Source: Pseudomonas sp. B21-048 | GTDB taxonomy: Bacteria; Pseudomonadota; Gammaproteobacteria; Pseudomonadales; Pseudomonadaceae | Assembly (NCBI RefSeq): GCF_024748615.1 | Contig: NZ_CP087168.1 | Location: 1,922,001 to 1,986,000 of the forward strand | Direction of reading: 5' to 3' | Length of the DNA stretch: 64,000 bases | Part shown: positions 19,889 through 29,793 of the stretch, piece by piece | Layout of the letters: each line of letters begins with the position of its first letter | Position numbering within the stretch: the stretch's first letter is position 1 | Made by a program: the position numbers and the translations under genes | Notes under the pieces: model-generated | Seen by the model: the letters and a program-made list of their open reading frames with translations, nothing else | What the model was told of the DNA's origin: nothing | Database searches by the model: none

Positions 19889-22582
19889 CTACTTATCAAT
19901 TTTCTCCGGCAACGGCGCAAACAACGCCTCGATATCATCGCTCTGCAATTTCCAGTCCCCGGTCTTGCGCCCATCCAGCACGCCTGCGGCAAGATCGGAT
20001 TTTTCCTTCTGCAGATGCTGAATCTTCTCTTCCACCGTGCCCCTGGCAATCATCTTGTAGACGAACACCGGCTTCTCCTGACCAATGCGATACGCGCGAT
20101 CAGTCGCCTGGTTTTCCGTCGCCGGGTTCCACCAAGGGTCATAGTGAATCACCGTATCCGCTTCGGTCAGGTTCAGTCCTACGCCACCAGCCTTCAGGCT
20201 GATCAGAAAGATCTGACGCTTGCCGCTCTGGAACTCCTTCACTGGCGTGCGTCGGTCGCGGGTTTGTCCGGTCAGGATCGCATACGCCACGCCACGTTTT
20301 TTCAGCTCGTCTTCGATCAACGACAGCATTGAGGTGAACTGCGAAAACAGCAGAATTCGCCGACCTTCCTCAAACAACTCTTCCAGCATTTCCATCAGGC
20401 TATCGAGCTTGCCGGAAGTGCTGCCCCGCGCGGGTAGGGCGGCATCGTTGACCAAGCGCAAATCACAGCACACCTGACGCAGCTTCAGCAGGGCCTCAAG
20501 AATGATGATCTGGCTGCGCGCCACGCCCTTGCGGGTGATTTCGTCGCGGACTTTCTTGTCCATGGCCAGACGCATGGTTTCGTACACGTCACGCTGTGCT
20601 TCGTTGAGTTCGACCCAATGGATGATCTCGGTTTTCGGCGGCAGTTCGGTGGCTACCTGTTCCTTGGTTCTGCGCAGCAGGAACGGTTTGATCCGACCGT
20701 TCAGGTGCTGAAGTCGTACTTCGCTGGCGCGCTTTTCTATCGGTACGCGGTAATCACGGTTGAAGCTTTTTACGTCACCGAGCCAGCCGGGCAGCAAAAA
20801 GTGGAACAGCGACCACAACTCGCCCAGATGGTTTTCCAGCGGCGTGCCACTCAGGCACAGACGCTGGCGAGCATTCAGCTCGCGGGCTGCGTGGGCGGCC
20901 TTGCTGTTGGGGTTCTTGATGTACTGCGCTTCATCCAGCACCAGTACATGAAACGGTTGCGCGGCCAGGCGCTCGACGTCCTTGGGCAGCAGCGCATAGG
21001 TGGTCAGAATCAGGTCGTATTCGGCCAGGTGCTCGAAATGTTTTTTGCGACTGGCACCGTACAGCGCCAGCACTTTGAGCTGCGGCGTGAAGTGCGCGGC
21101 TTCGTCGAGCCAGTTAGGGATCAGGCTGGTGGGCATCACCACCATGCACGGCCGATCGAGGCGCCCGGCGTTCTTCTCGCTGAGCATATGCGCCAGGGTC
21201 TGTAGGGTTTTGCCCAGGCCCATGTCGTCCGCGAGAATCCCTCCGACTTCCAGTTGCCGCAACGACTGCATCCAGCTCAGACCTTCCAGCTGATACGGGC
21301 GCAAGGTGGCATTCAAGCCTTCGGGGACTGTCGCGGTGTAGTCCTTGATGTCGCGCAGGCGCTGAGCAAAGGTGCGGATCTGCTCGCCACCTTCCCAGAG
21401 CAGCGGCAGGCCTTCCAGCGGATTCAATCGTGTGGCGTCGGCCTTGCTCAGGCGCAGCGTGGTTTCGCCGGGCTCCTGCAGATAAAACTCGCCTAGGGTC
21501 GCCAGCACCGGTTTCAAGCGGCCGAAGGGCAGGGCGACCTGCAGCGGCCCTTGGTCGGTGCTGCGGCGCTGCGGGATGTTCACCAGAATCAGTTCGTCGT
21601 CGCGACGTCGGGCGAGCCGTTCCGGGTTGAGGAGCTCGGTGTGGGAGCGCATCAGGTTCAACAGGATCGGCAGCAGGCTCAGCCGTTCGCCGTTGACGAT
21701 GATCCCCAATTCCAGGTCGAACCAGTCGCGTTCAGGTGCCTGCTGGACAGTGGCGTACCAGTCATCGACGGCGGTCAGGTCGAAGCCGAAATCCTCGTCG
21801 ATCTGCAACTCCCAACCCTGGGTGCGCAGCTTCGGCAGCTCATTGAGGGTGAAGGTCAGCCAGGCGCTGTCGTTGACCATCTCGTAGAGTTCGCCGGCAC
21901 TTTCCGGCAGGGCCTTGCTTTGTCGGGTGGCGATCTTGAAACCGAGGATTCGCAGCTGTTCCCTGTAGGCCTGTTCGACTTCCGGGTGACGTTTTATCCG
22001 CAGCGTCTGCGTCTCTTGGCGAATCAGGATGTCAGTGTTTTTCTGCCCGCTGACGTATTCATCCAGATAGCTGAAGGACAGCGCCGCGCGATGCTGGATG
22101 TACCGCTGCATCTTGCCGTTGCGCGGTTCGAAGGCGCTGAACTCAATGCTCGCCAGCCATAGGCGCGGCACCGGTTGCACGTTGTCCACCAACACTTGTG
22201 GCGGCGCTTTCGGGCTACGGTTTTCCAGTGCGGCCTGAAGTTTTTCCAGCAGTTCAGCGTCTTTGGCAGCGGCCGGATAAGCGAGGGTTTCCTGCACTTG
22301 CAGCAACACCGCCGCGCAATGTTTGCAGTTGCTATGAACCGGGCAGGTGCATGTGGCGTCGATCATCAGCAAGGTGCCTTTGGCCGACTCGCGCAGGCGA
22401 ATGGTCTGACGGTAAACGTTACCGCCAGAGCCTTCGCAACTGGCGGTGATGGTGGCATCGCCGACCTCGATGATCCTGACGCGGTTTTCCAAAGCGTAGC
22501 GGCGGCCACGCTCCAGGCTCTGTTCCTTGAATCGGCTGACCCAGGAGGTTGCCAGGGGTTTGCTCAGGGGCGCGGAGGACAT
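19889..22582 (-). CDS. SWI2/SNF2 DNA-dependent ATPase with N-terminal SWIM zinc finger
   Basis: 897-residue superfamily 2 translocase of the bacterial SNF2 (HepA-like) group, expected to remodel protein-DNA complexes. SWIM motif CTCPVHSNCKHC at about residues 75-90, a middle bacterial SNF2 domain, then the helicase core: DDMGLGKTLQTL (motif I), LDEAQ (II), LSGTPLENHLGELWSLF (III), SLKAGGVGLNLTEADTVIHYD (V), TDRAYRIGQ (VI). Downstream of csiV and mfd on the same strand, gaps of about 10 bases, so likely part of an mfd-csiV-SNF2 unit. Its convergent neighbour is a broken paralogue. Confidence 0.92.
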   Translation of the reverse strand: MSSAPLSKPLATSWVSRFKEQSLERGRRYALENRVRIIEVGDATITASCEGSGGNVYRQTIRLRESAKGTLLMIDATCTCPVHSNCKHCAAVLLQVQETLAYPAAAKDAELLEKLQAALENRSPKAPPQVLVDNVQPVPRLWLASIEFSAFEPRNGKMQRYIQHRAALSFSYLDEYVSGQKNTDILIRQETQTLRIKRHPEVEQAYREQLRILGFKIATRQSKALPESAGELYEMVNDSAWLTFTLNELPKLRTQGWELQIDEDFGFDLTAVDDWYATVQQAPERDWFDLELGIIVNGERLSLLPILLNLMRSHTELLNPERLARRRDDELILVNIPQRRSTDQGPLQVALPFGRLKPVLATLGEFYLQEPGETTLRLSKADATRLNPLEGLPLLWEGGEQIRTFAQRLRDIKDYTATVPEGLNATLRPYQLEGLSWMQSLRQLEVGGILADDMGLGKTLQTLAHMLSEKNAGRLDRPCMVVMPTSLIPNWLDEAAHFTPQLKVLALYGASRKKHFEHLAEYDLILTTYALLPKDVERLAAQPFHVLVLDEAQYIKNPNSKAAHAARELNARQRLCLSGTPLENHLGELWSLFHFLLPGWLGDVKSFNRDYRVPIEKRASEVRLQHLNGRIKPFLLRRTKEQVATELPPKTEIIHWVELNEAQRDVYETMRLAMDKKVRDEITRKGVARSQIIILEALLKLRQVCCDLRLVNDAALPARGSTSGKLDSLMEMLEELFEEGRRILLFSQFTSMLSLIEDELKKRGVAYAILTGQTRDRRTPVKEFQSGKRQIFLISLKAGGVGLNLTEADTVIHYDPWWNPATENQATDRAYRIGQEKPVFVYKMIARGTVEEKIQHLQKEKSDLAAGVLDGRKTGDWKLQSDDIEALFAPLPEKIDK

Positions 22583-22593
22583 AAGGGCTTCAA

Positions 22594-23172
22594 TCAGTCC
22601 GGAATGACATCGGGGACTGGCCGAGGCGCAGGGGCGGTCAGCGAGGTGATCTTGATCAGCAGGCCCAGATGACCGTTGTCGAGGAAGTTCAGTTGGCCGT
22701 TCTTGGTGTGGCTTTCCTGCTTCAGGCGTTCACTGGCGGTGACCAAGCCATTGGCATCAATCTTATTGACCCAGAAGTCTGCATCGACGTCGGTGAAACG
22801 CCCCAGTTTCAGGCTCAACGTGCCTTCGATCGGGAACTGGCCAAACTGCTCGGTGCCTTCACTGATCGCAACTTTGCTGGCTTCTTCGCCGAGCTTTTGT
22901 TGCCAGGCCTTGTGCATCAACACTGTGTATTCATTGCTGGCGGTGAGCTTTTCCACCTCGGGATTAAGGCTCGGCGTGCGAAAACTGTCGGGGTTGATGC
23001 GTTGAGCACCGGCATCCCAGTCTTCCGGCGCGGCGCGGCTGACGATGGCGGGCACGGCGTTTTGTCGTACCAGAATCATTTCAACCTGATACAGATCATC
23101 GGCAAACGCCGTGGTGGCGAGCAGTGACATCAACAATGTCGACAACAGGGTCAGTGAGCGAAACAGGCGCAT
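22594..23172 (-). CDS. CsiV family periplasmic protein
   Basis: 192-residue secreted protein with a signal peptide (MRLFRSLTLLSTLLMSLLAT, cleavage after AFA). The mature part begins DDLYQVEMILVRQ, the conserved CsiV N terminus, and has LGRFTDVDADFWV and GHLGLLIKITSL. CsiV was first described in Vibrio cholerae as a peptidoglycan-binding activator of a LpoA-like/PBP response; that function is not established in Pseudomonas. Coupled to mfd (10 bases upstream) and followed 11 bases later by the SNF2 gene. Confidence 0.85.
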   Translation of the reverse strand: MRLFRSLTLLSTLLMSLLATTAFADDLYQVEMILVRQNAVPAIVSRAAPEDWDAGAQRINPDSFRTPSLNPEVEKLTASNEYTVLMHKAWQQKLGEEASKVAISEGTEQFGQFPIEGTLSLKLGRFTDVDADFWVNKIDANGLVTASERLKQESHTKNGQLNFLDNGHLGLLIKITSLTAPAPRPVPDVIPD

Positions 23173-23182
23173 GCGGCGTCCT

Positions 23183-26100
23183 TCAAGCAGTGGTCGGAAT
23201 GAGGCGCTCGAACAGCGCCTCTACGGTATTAAAACGCTCTTCCGGGCGCTCCATTGGCACCTGGAATTTAAACATCGTGGCGCCTTCGAATTTGTAGCGT
23301 TTGGGCTGGCTCTGGATCAGTTTGATCAGTGTCAGCGGGTCGACCGGGGTCTGGGCCGCGAATTCGATTCGACCGCCTTGCGGACCGCCGTCGACTTTCT
23401 TGATGCCCAGTTGTTCAGCCTGCAATTTCAGCGCCGTGATCCGCACCAGATTCTTGGTCGGCTCAGGCAGCAGGCCGAAACGGTCGATCATCTCCACTTG
23501 CAGGTCCTTGAGACCTTCCTCATCGGTGGCCGAGGCAATGCGTTTGTAGAGAATCAATCGAGCATGAACATCCGGCAGATAGTCCTCGGGAATCAACGCC
23601 GGTACACGCAGATTGACTTCCGGACCGCCGCCCAACGGTTGGTCGAGGTTCGGCTGTTCGCCCTTACGGATCGACTTCACCGCGCGCTCGAGCATTTCCA
23701 TGTACAGCGTGAAACCGACTGCCTGGATCTGCCCGCTCTGACCGTCGCCCAGTAGCTCGCCGGCGCCACGGATTTCCAGGTCGTTGGTGGCGAGCACAAA
23801 GCCCGCGCCGAGGTCCTGGGTATTGGCGATCGCTTCGAGGCGCTTTTCCGCGTCGGGAGTGATTTGCTGGCGCGGCGGTGTCAGCAGGTAAGCATACGCC
23901 TGGTGGTGGCTGCGACCGACGCGGCCACGCAATTGGTGCAACTGCGCCAGACCGAACTTGTCGGCACGCTCGATGATGATGGTGTTGGCGCTCGGCACGT
24001 CGATGCCGGTCTCGATGATGGTCGAGGCGATCAGCACGTTGAAGCGCTTGTGGTAGAAGTCGCTCATCACTTGTTCGAGATCGCGTTCACGCATCTGCCC
24101 GTGGCCGATGCCGATCCGTGCTTCCGGCACCAGTTCGGCGAGGTCGGCGGCGCATTTCTCGATGGTTTTCACGTCGTTGTGCAGGTAATAGACCTGACCG
24201 CCACGCAGCAACTCACGGAGCAGGGCTTCTTTGACCGTGCTCTTGTTCTGCTCCATGACGAACGTGCGCACCGACAGACGACGGGCCGGTGGCGTGGCGA
24301 TGATCGACAGGTCACGCATGCCCGATACCGCCATGTTCAGCGTGCGCGGAATCGGCGTGGCGGTCAGCGTCAGGATGTCGACTTCACTGCGCAGTGCCTT
24401 GAGCTGTTCTTTCTGACGAACACCGAATCGGTGCTCTTCGTCGATGATCACCAGCCCGAGGTTTTTGATCTTTACGTCGTCTTGTAGCAGCTTGTGCGTG
24501 CCGATGACGATGTCAATCTTGCCTTCGGCCAGGTCCGCGACCGCGGCGCTGACTTCCTTGGCCGACTTGAAGCGGCTCATCACTTCCACGCTCACTGGCC
24601 AGTCGGCGAAGCGATCGCGGAAGCTGTTGTAGTGTTGCTGGGCGAGCAGGGTGGTCGGTACCAGAATCGCTACCTGACGGCCGCCATGCACGGCGATGAA
24701 CGCCGCGCGCATCGCCACTTCGGTCTTGCCGAAGCCGACGTCGCCGCAGACCAGGCGATCCATCGGTTTCGGCGCGAGCATGTCGGCGCGCACCGCTTCG
24801 ATGGTGGTCTGCTGGTCCGGGGTTTCTTCGAACGGGAAACCGGCGCTGAAGGTCGCGTAATCGGCTTTCGGGTCGGCGAAGGCATAACCCTCGCGAGCGG
24901 CGCGACGGGCATAGATGTCGAGCAACTCGGCGGCCACGTCGCGCACCTGTTCGGCGGCTTTGCGCTTGGCTTTCTGCCAGGTCTCGGAGCCCAGGCGGTG
25001 CAGCGGCGCCAAGGCATCATCGCTGCCGGTGTAGCGGGCAATCAGGTGCAGGTTGGCTACCGGGACGTACAGCTTGGCGTTCTCGGCATATTCAAGGGTC
25101 AGGAATTCGGCGGCCTGGCTGTCGATTTCCAGGATCGTCAGCCCCAAATAGCGGCCGACACCGTGATCGATGTGCACCACCGGTGCGCCTTCGCGCAGCT
25201 CGGTGAGGTTTTTGATCACTGCATCGTTGTTGGCATCGGCGCGTTTTTCGCGGCGACGGCGCTGCATCACGCGCTGACCGAACAAGGGACTTTCAGCGAC
25301 GAGGGCCAAGGCTGGATCGTCCAGCAACAGACCTTCGTCGAGCGGCGCGATGGTGATCGCCAAGCGCTCCTTGCTCGCAACAAAGTCCGGCCAGCTGTCG
25401 ACGGTTTTCGGTCGCAGCTTCAAGCGTTCCAGCAATTCCAGCAACACTTCACGACGGCCCGCGGACTCGGCGGTAAACAGCACGCGACCGGGAAACTCGT
25501 CGAGGAAACCGGCCAGCGCCGCCAACGGTTGGGTGGCCTTGGCTTCGATGGCCAGGTTCGGCAGCTCCCGAGCGGGGAAGCGCTCGCGACCGACGCCGGT
25601 TTCCACGTCCTGTTGACTGGCGACCACGCGCGGCCAGTTTTTCAGGCGAGCGAAGCAATCTTCCACCGGCAGGAACAACTCGGCCGGCGGCAATAAAGGA
25701 CGGGCCGGATCGACGCGACGCTCTTCATAGCGATTACGCACGTCGTTCCAGAAGTTTTCTGCCGCCTGCTCGATGCCGGGCAGGGAAAACACTTGCGTGT
25801 CCTGCGGCAGGTAATCGAACAGCGTGGAAGTTTCGTCGAAGAACAGCGGCAAGTAGTACTCAATACCGGCCGGTGTAATCCCGCTGCTCAGATCCTGAAA
25901 AATCGGGCAGCGACGGAAGTCGACATCGAAACGCTCGCGAAAGCGCGCCTTGAAACGGGTGACCGCATCCTTTTGCAGCGGGAACTCCCGCGCCGGCAAC
26001 AGGCGAACGGTGTCCACCTTGTCGATGGAGCGCTGGTTTTCCGGATCGAAGGTACGCAGGGTTTCGATTTCGTCGTCGAACAGATCGATGCGGAAGGGCA

Positions 26101-26632
26101 GTTTGCTGCCCATCGGGAACAGATCGATCAGCGAGCCGCGCACGGTGAATTCGCCGTGCTCATAAACAGTATCGACGTAACGATAGCCGCTGGCCTCAAG
26201 CCGGCTGCGCATTTGCTCGACATCGAGCTTCTGGCCGACATCCAGCACCAGGCTGCTGCCGAGCAGGAATTTGGTCGGCGCCAAGCGGTGCAGGGCCGTG
26301 GTGATCGGCACGACCAGCACGCCATGCTCCAGCTCCGGCAACCGATACAGGCTGGAGATGCGCTGAGAGATGATGTCCTGGTGTGGCGAGAACAGGTCGT
26401 AGGGCAGGGTTTCCCAGTCGGGGAAATGCAAGACAGGCAAATCCGGGGCGAAGAAACTCAGCTCCTGTTCCAGCCGTTCAGCACTCTGGCTATCGGCGGT
26501 CAGTAGCAGGGTAAAGCGCTTGGCAGCGCTGGCGGCCTCGGCGATGGCCAGGCTCAGGGCGGCACCGGGCAGGTTGCCCCAGTGCTGTTTACCTGCCGCG
26601 GCAGGGAGAAGCGGTAGACGCAGAACGGGCAC
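23183..26632 (-). CDS. mfd: Transcription-repair coupling factor Mfd
   Basis: ATP-dependent translocase that removes RNA polymerase stalled at DNA lesions and recruits UvrA. 1149 residues, full length. UvrB-like N-terminal homology (DWETLPYDLFSPHQD), the RNA polymerase-interaction domain (VHIDHGVGRYLGL), helicase core with CGDVGFGKTEVAMRAAF, DEEHRFGVRQKE, LTATPIPRTLNMAVSG and QLRGRVGRS, then the C-terminal TRCF domain. The start at 26632 is GTG, with GGAG 11 bases upstream. Divergent from gap. Confidence 0.96.
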   Translation of the reverse strand: MPVLRLPLLPAAAGKQHWGNLPGAALSLAIAEAASAAKRFTLLLTADSQSAERLEQELSFFAPDLPVLHFPDWETLPYDLFSPHQDIISQRISSLYRLPELEHGVLVVPITTALHRLAPTKFLLGSSLVLDVGQKLDVEQMRSRLEASGYRYVDTVYEHGEFTVRGSLIDLFPMGSKLPFRIDLFDDEIETLRTFDPENQRSIDKVDTVRLLPAREFPLQKDAVTRFKARFRERFDVDFRRCPIFQDLSSGITPAGIEYYLPLFFDETSTLFDYLPQDTQVFSLPGIEQAAENFWNDVRNRYEERRVDPARPLLPPAELFLPVEDCFARLKNWPRVVASQQDVETGVGRERFPARELPNLAIEAKATQPLAALAGFLDEFPGRVLFTAESAGRREVLLELLERLKLRPKTVDSWPDFVASKERLAITIAPLDEGLLLDDPALALVAESPLFGQRVMQRRRREKRADANNDAVIKNLTELREGAPVVHIDHGVGRYLGLTILEIDSQAAEFLTLEYAENAKLYVPVANLHLIARYTGSDDALAPLHRLGSETWQKAKRKAAEQVRDVAAELLDIYARRAAREGYAFADPKADYATFSAGFPFEETPDQQTTIEAVRADMLAPKPMDRLVCGDVGFGKTEVAMRAAFIAVHGGRQVAILVPTTLLAQQHYNSFRDRFADWPVSVEVMSRFKSAKEVSAAVADLAEGKIDIVIGTHKLLQDDVKIKNLGLVIIDEEHRFGVRQKEQLKALRSEVDILTLTATPIPRTLNMAVSGMRDLSIIATPPARRLSVRTFVMEQNKSTVKEALLRELLRGGQVYYLHNDVKTIEKCAADLAELVPEARIGIGHGQMRERDLEQVMSDFYHKRFNVLIASTIIETGIDVPSANTIIIERADKFGLAQLHQLRGRVGRSHHQAYAYLLTPPRQQITPDAEKRLEAIANTQDLGAGFVLATNDLEIRGAGELLGDGQSGQIQAVGFTLYMEMLERAVKSIRKGEQPNLDQPLGGGPEVNLRVPALIPEDYLPDVHARLILYKRIASATDEEGLKDLQVEMIDRFGLLPEPTKNLVRITALKLQAEQLGIKKVDGGPQGGRIEFAAQTPVDPLTLIKLIQSQPKRYKFEGATMFKFQVPMERPEERFNTVEALFERLIPTTA

Positions 26633-27001
26633 GGAAGGTTGAGCTCCAAGCGTTGCGACAAAGTCGACGATTGTAACGGTCTCGGGTGCCGGCTGTCAGT
26701 TGCAGACTGTGTCTATATACACAGGTTGGGCAAAATGTAGTGGTAATGACAAAAACTGGCGATTTATTACTGAAAATGTAGTGCCAAAACCGCTCGGTGT
26801 TACGGAGGGTTACGTACACGGCATCGTTATCGTCGAAAAATTGACTGCGCTGAAAGCCCCGGTTTTACTGGGCTGGCGCAGGGCGTGATTTTTTTGAACG
26901 GAATTTTGTTACCGATCGTGCGACAGGTGCACATTGCTACGGGAGGCACTCGGCGGCATAATGTAGCCCCTTTTTTCTGCCCCTACATGTGGAAGGTTCC
27001 C
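26633..27001. other. Divergent promoter region between mfd and gap
   Basis: 369 bases without a gene. A CATAAT at 26958-26963 with TTGCTA 18 bases upstream is the best gap promoter candidate. Near 26705 is CTGT-N10-ACAG around CTATATA; its spacing is two bases too long for a LexA box. No other signal was recognised. Confidence 0.4.
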
Positions 27002-28450
27002 GTGACTCAGAAGCCCGACCAGTGTCTTGGTGAATGGATCGACCGTGAAGCACTCGCAGAAGCGATGATTCCGCTTATCGGTCAGCTCTACCGCAATAAC
27101 AACGTGGTGAGCTCGATCTATGGCCGCAGTCTGATCAACCAGTCTGTCATCGCGATTCTCAAAGCTCACCGCTTTGCTCGCCATCGCCAGTCCGATGACA
27201 GCGAATTGTCCGTCCACGAAACATTCCCGCTGCTCAAGGCAATGAGCGAGCTCAAGCTCGGTGCTGCTTCAGTAGACTTGGGCAAGCTGGCCGTCAAGTT
27301 CAAGGCCGAAGGCAATGGCCGTACCGCCGAAGAGTTCGTCCGTGACGAACTGGTCGATGTGGTCGGCAAGCAGAATGGTTCCGGCCGTACCGGCACCGAC
27401 GTTGTCCTGTACGGCTTCGGTCGTATCGGCCGTCTGCTGGCGCGCATCCTGATCGAGAAAACCGGTGGTGGCGACGGCCTGCGTCTGCGCGCCATCGTTG
27501 TCCGCAAGGGCGCCGAGAACGATCTGGTCAAGCGTGCCAGCCTGCTGCGTCGCGACTCGGTGCACGGTTCGTTCAATGGCACCATCACCATTGATGAAGC
27601 CAACAACACCATCACCGCCAACGGCAACCTGATCCAGGTTATCTACGCGAAAAACCCGACCGAAGTGGACTACACCCAATACGGCATCAAAAATGCGCTG
27701 CTGGTGGACAACACCGGTGTATGGCGTGACGCCGAGGGCTTGGGCCAGCACCTGGCCTGCCCGGGTATCGACCGCGTTGTTCTGACCGCGCCTGGCAAAG
27801 GCAAGTTGAAGAACATCGTTCACGGTATCAACCATGGTGAAATCACTGCTGACGACAAGATCGTGTCCGCCGCTTCCTGCACCACCAACGCCATCGTGCC
27901 GGTGCTGAAGGCTGTGAATGACAAGTTCGGCATCATCAACGGTCACGTCGAAACCGTTCACTCGTACACCAACGACCAGAACCTGATCGATAACTTCCAC
28001 AAGGGTGATCGCCGTGGCCGTAGCGCCGCGCTGAACATGGTTATCACCGAGACGGGTGCTGCCACCGCTGCCGCCAAGGCGCTGCCTGAGCTGGCCGGCA
28101 AGCTGACCGGTAACGCGATCCGCGTTCCGACGCCGAACGTGTCGATGGCCATTCTCAACCTGAACCTTGAGAAAGCCGCCACCCGTGAAGAGATGAACGA
28201 GTATCTGCGCTACATGGCGCTGCACTCCGATCTGCACAAGCAAATCGACTACGTCAATTCGCAGGAAGTGGTTTCCACCGACTTCGTTGGCTCGCGCCAC
28301 GCAGGCGTGGTGGACGCTGAAGCGACCATCGTCCAGGACAATCGCGTTGTTCTGTACGTCTGGTACGACAACGAGTTCGGTTACAGCTGCCAGGTGGTTC
28401 GCGTGATGGAAGACATGGCCGGTGTAAACCCGCCAGCGTTCCCGCGCTAA
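27002..28450 (+). CDS. gap: Glyceraldehyde-3-phosphate dehydrogenase, long form
   Basis: NAD(P)-dependent GAPDH of central carbon metabolism, 482 residues: longer than the common 330-residue enzyme because of a helical N-terminal extension of about 130 residues, as in the Pseudomonas orthologue PA3001. Dinucleotide fold VLYGFGRIGRLLARIL, catalytic Cys in SAASCTTNAIVPVLK, and the C-terminal VWYDNEFGYSCQVVRV. The GTG start at 27002 is preferred because GGAAGG lies 5 bases upstream; an in-frame ATG at 26987 would place it too close to the likely transcription start. Ended by a strong hairpin. Confidence 0.93.
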   Translation: MTQKPDQCLGEWIDREALAEAMIPLIGQLYRNNNVVSSIYGRSLINQSVIAILKAHRFARHRQSDDSELSVHETFPLLKAMSELKLGAASVDLGKLAVKFKAEGNGRTAEEFVRDELVDVVGKQNGSGRTGTDVVLYGFGRIGRLLARILIEKTGGGDGLRLRAIVVRKGAENDLVKRASLLRRDSVHGSFNGTITIDEANNTITANGNLIQVIYAKNPTEVDYTQYGIKNALLVDNTGVWRDAEGLGQHLACPGIDRVVLTAPGKGKLKNIVHGINHGEITADDKIVSAASCTTNAIVPVLKAVNDKFGIINGHVETVHSYTNDQNLIDNFHKGDRRGRSAALNMVITETGAATAAAKALPELAGKLTGNAIRVPTPNVSMAILNLNLEKAATREEMNEYLRYMALHSDLHKQIDYVNSQEVVSTDFVGSRHAGVVDAEATIVQDNRVVLYVWYDNEFGYSCQVVRVMEDMAGVNPPAFPR

Positions 28451-28465
28451 GCCTTAGCCTCCAAT

Positions 28466-28497
28466 AAAAACGCCCCGACTTTGATCGGGGCGTTTTT
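28466..28497 (+). terminator. Terminator of gap
   Basis: AAAAACGCCCCGA and TCGGGGCGTTTTT around a short loop, 15 bases after the stop codon. Symmetric and therefore bidirectional. Confidence 0.92.
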
Positions 28498-28569
28498 GTT
28501 TGTGGGTGGTCCTACAAGAGGGCGGGTGCATAATGGCCGGTCTTGGCGTGGTTTCTGGGAGGGCAGGGT

Positions 28570-29586
28570 TTGTTGAAATGGCGATGGTGCGGTGTTGTTG
28601 TCCTGATAGGCGCCTTATCCGGCTGCGGCAGTGGTGACTCGATGGAGAGCTTCGGTGGCCCGACCATGGGCAGCACCTTTTCGATCAAATATGTGCGCCA
28701 TGCCGGACTTCCCGCCCCGGCAGAAATCCGCGTCCAGGTTGAAAAAATCCTCGCTGACGTCGATCAGCAAATGTCGACCTATCGCAGCGACTCCGATATC
28801 GAACGCTTCAACGTGCTTCCCGCCAACCGCTGTCAGACCATGCCTGCGCCGATCCTTGAATTGGTCCGCATGGGCGAGCGGCTGTCTTCGCTAAGCGACG
28901 GATCCTTCGACTTGACGGTGGAGCCGCTGCTCAATCTCTGGGGATTCGGTCCGCAGGCGCGTGAGGAAAAAGTCCCGAGCGCGGAAGCGATCGCGCAGGT
29001 GCGGCAACGCGTCGGCTACACCCACTTGCGTATCGACGGTGGTCAGTTATGCAAGGATGCTGCGGTCGAGGTCGATTTCAACAGCGTCGCTGCCGGTTAT
29101 GCGGTCGACACGATTGCCGAAAAACTCGAAGCCTTGGGCATCCACGACTACCTTGCTGAAGTCACCGGTGAACTCAAGGCTGTCGGTAAAAAGCTCGATG
29201 GCTCACCGTGGCGCGTAGCCCTGGAAGAACCTCGGGATGATCAGCAAATCGCGCAAAAAATCATCGCCGTCGACGGCTACGGTGTGTCCACCTCCGGCGA
29301 CTACCGAAATTATTTTCAGCAGAACGGCCAGCGCTATTCCCACACCTTCGATGCCCGCACCGGCGCTCCGGTCCTACACACCTTGGCGTCAGTCACGGTG
29401 ATTCATCCTTCAGCGTTAATGGCCGATGGCCTATCGACGCTGTTGCTGATTCTCGGTCCTGAACGGGCTTGGGACTATGCCCAAATCCATGACATTGCTG
29501 CATTCTTTGTGATTCGTGCCGATACAGGTTTTGTCACACGCAGCAATCAGGCTTTTGAACGCCTGGCGGGTGGGAAAACCAAGTGA
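28570..29586 (+). CDS. apbE: FAD:protein FMN transferase ApbE, lipoprotein form
   Basis: Flavin transferase that covalently attaches FMN to Thr residues of target proteins such as NqrB, NqrC and RnfG. About 338 residues. Signal peptide with lipobox LSGC, so it is a membrane-anchored periplasmic lipoprotein. Motifs: GGPTMGSTFSIKY, STYRSDSDIERFN, DLTVEPLLNLWGFGP, VDFNSVAAGYAVD, STSGDYRNYF, SHTFDARTGAPV and SVTVIHPSALMADGLSTLLL (in parts). The start is uncertain: TTG at 28570 has GGGAGG about 8 bases upstream, while ATG at 28543 lies close to the presumed -10 (CATAAT at 28529). No nqr or rnf genes adjoin it here. Confidence 0.88.
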   Translation: MLKWRWCGVVVLIGALSGCGSGDSMESFGGPTMGSTFSIKYVRHAGLPAPAEIRVQVEKILADVDQQMSTYRSDSDIERFNVLPANRCQTMPAPILELVRMGERLSSLSDGSFDLTVEPLLNLWGFGPQAREEKVPSAEAIAQVRQRVGYTHLRIDGGQLCKDAAVEVDFNSVAAGYAVDTIAEKLEALGIHDYLAEVTGELKAVGKKLDGSPWRVALEEPRDDQQIAQKIIAVDGYGVSTSGDYRNYFQQNGQRYSHTFDARTGAPVLHTLASVTVIHPSALMADGLSTLLLILGPERAWDYAQIHDIAAFFVIRADTGFVTRSNQAFERLAGGKTK

Positions 29587-29793
29587 TTACGGCAGCAAAA
29601 GCATTTTTCGATGGCGTTGTAGTGCAGGCAAAACTAGCCTATGACGCGACCAAGGGGTAATGTGCGCGGCGTTGACGCTTCTATAGACTGTGTCCGGGTT
29701 CTGCACTGGCCCCAAATTGTTCCTTCACGCCGCAGATCGGCGTGATTTAGCCGCCGGTGCCGAGGGCGCCGCGGCCTGTTCTGAGGAGTATGC

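Noticed and set aside
26700..26725. CTGT-N10-ACAG near the mfd/gap region as a LexA box
   Set aside because: Spacing is ten, not eight, bases, so it does not fit the LexA box.
29583..29660. 25-codon GTG ORF overlapping the apbE stop
   Set aside because: No SD and no similarity to NqrM-type proteins; probably chance.
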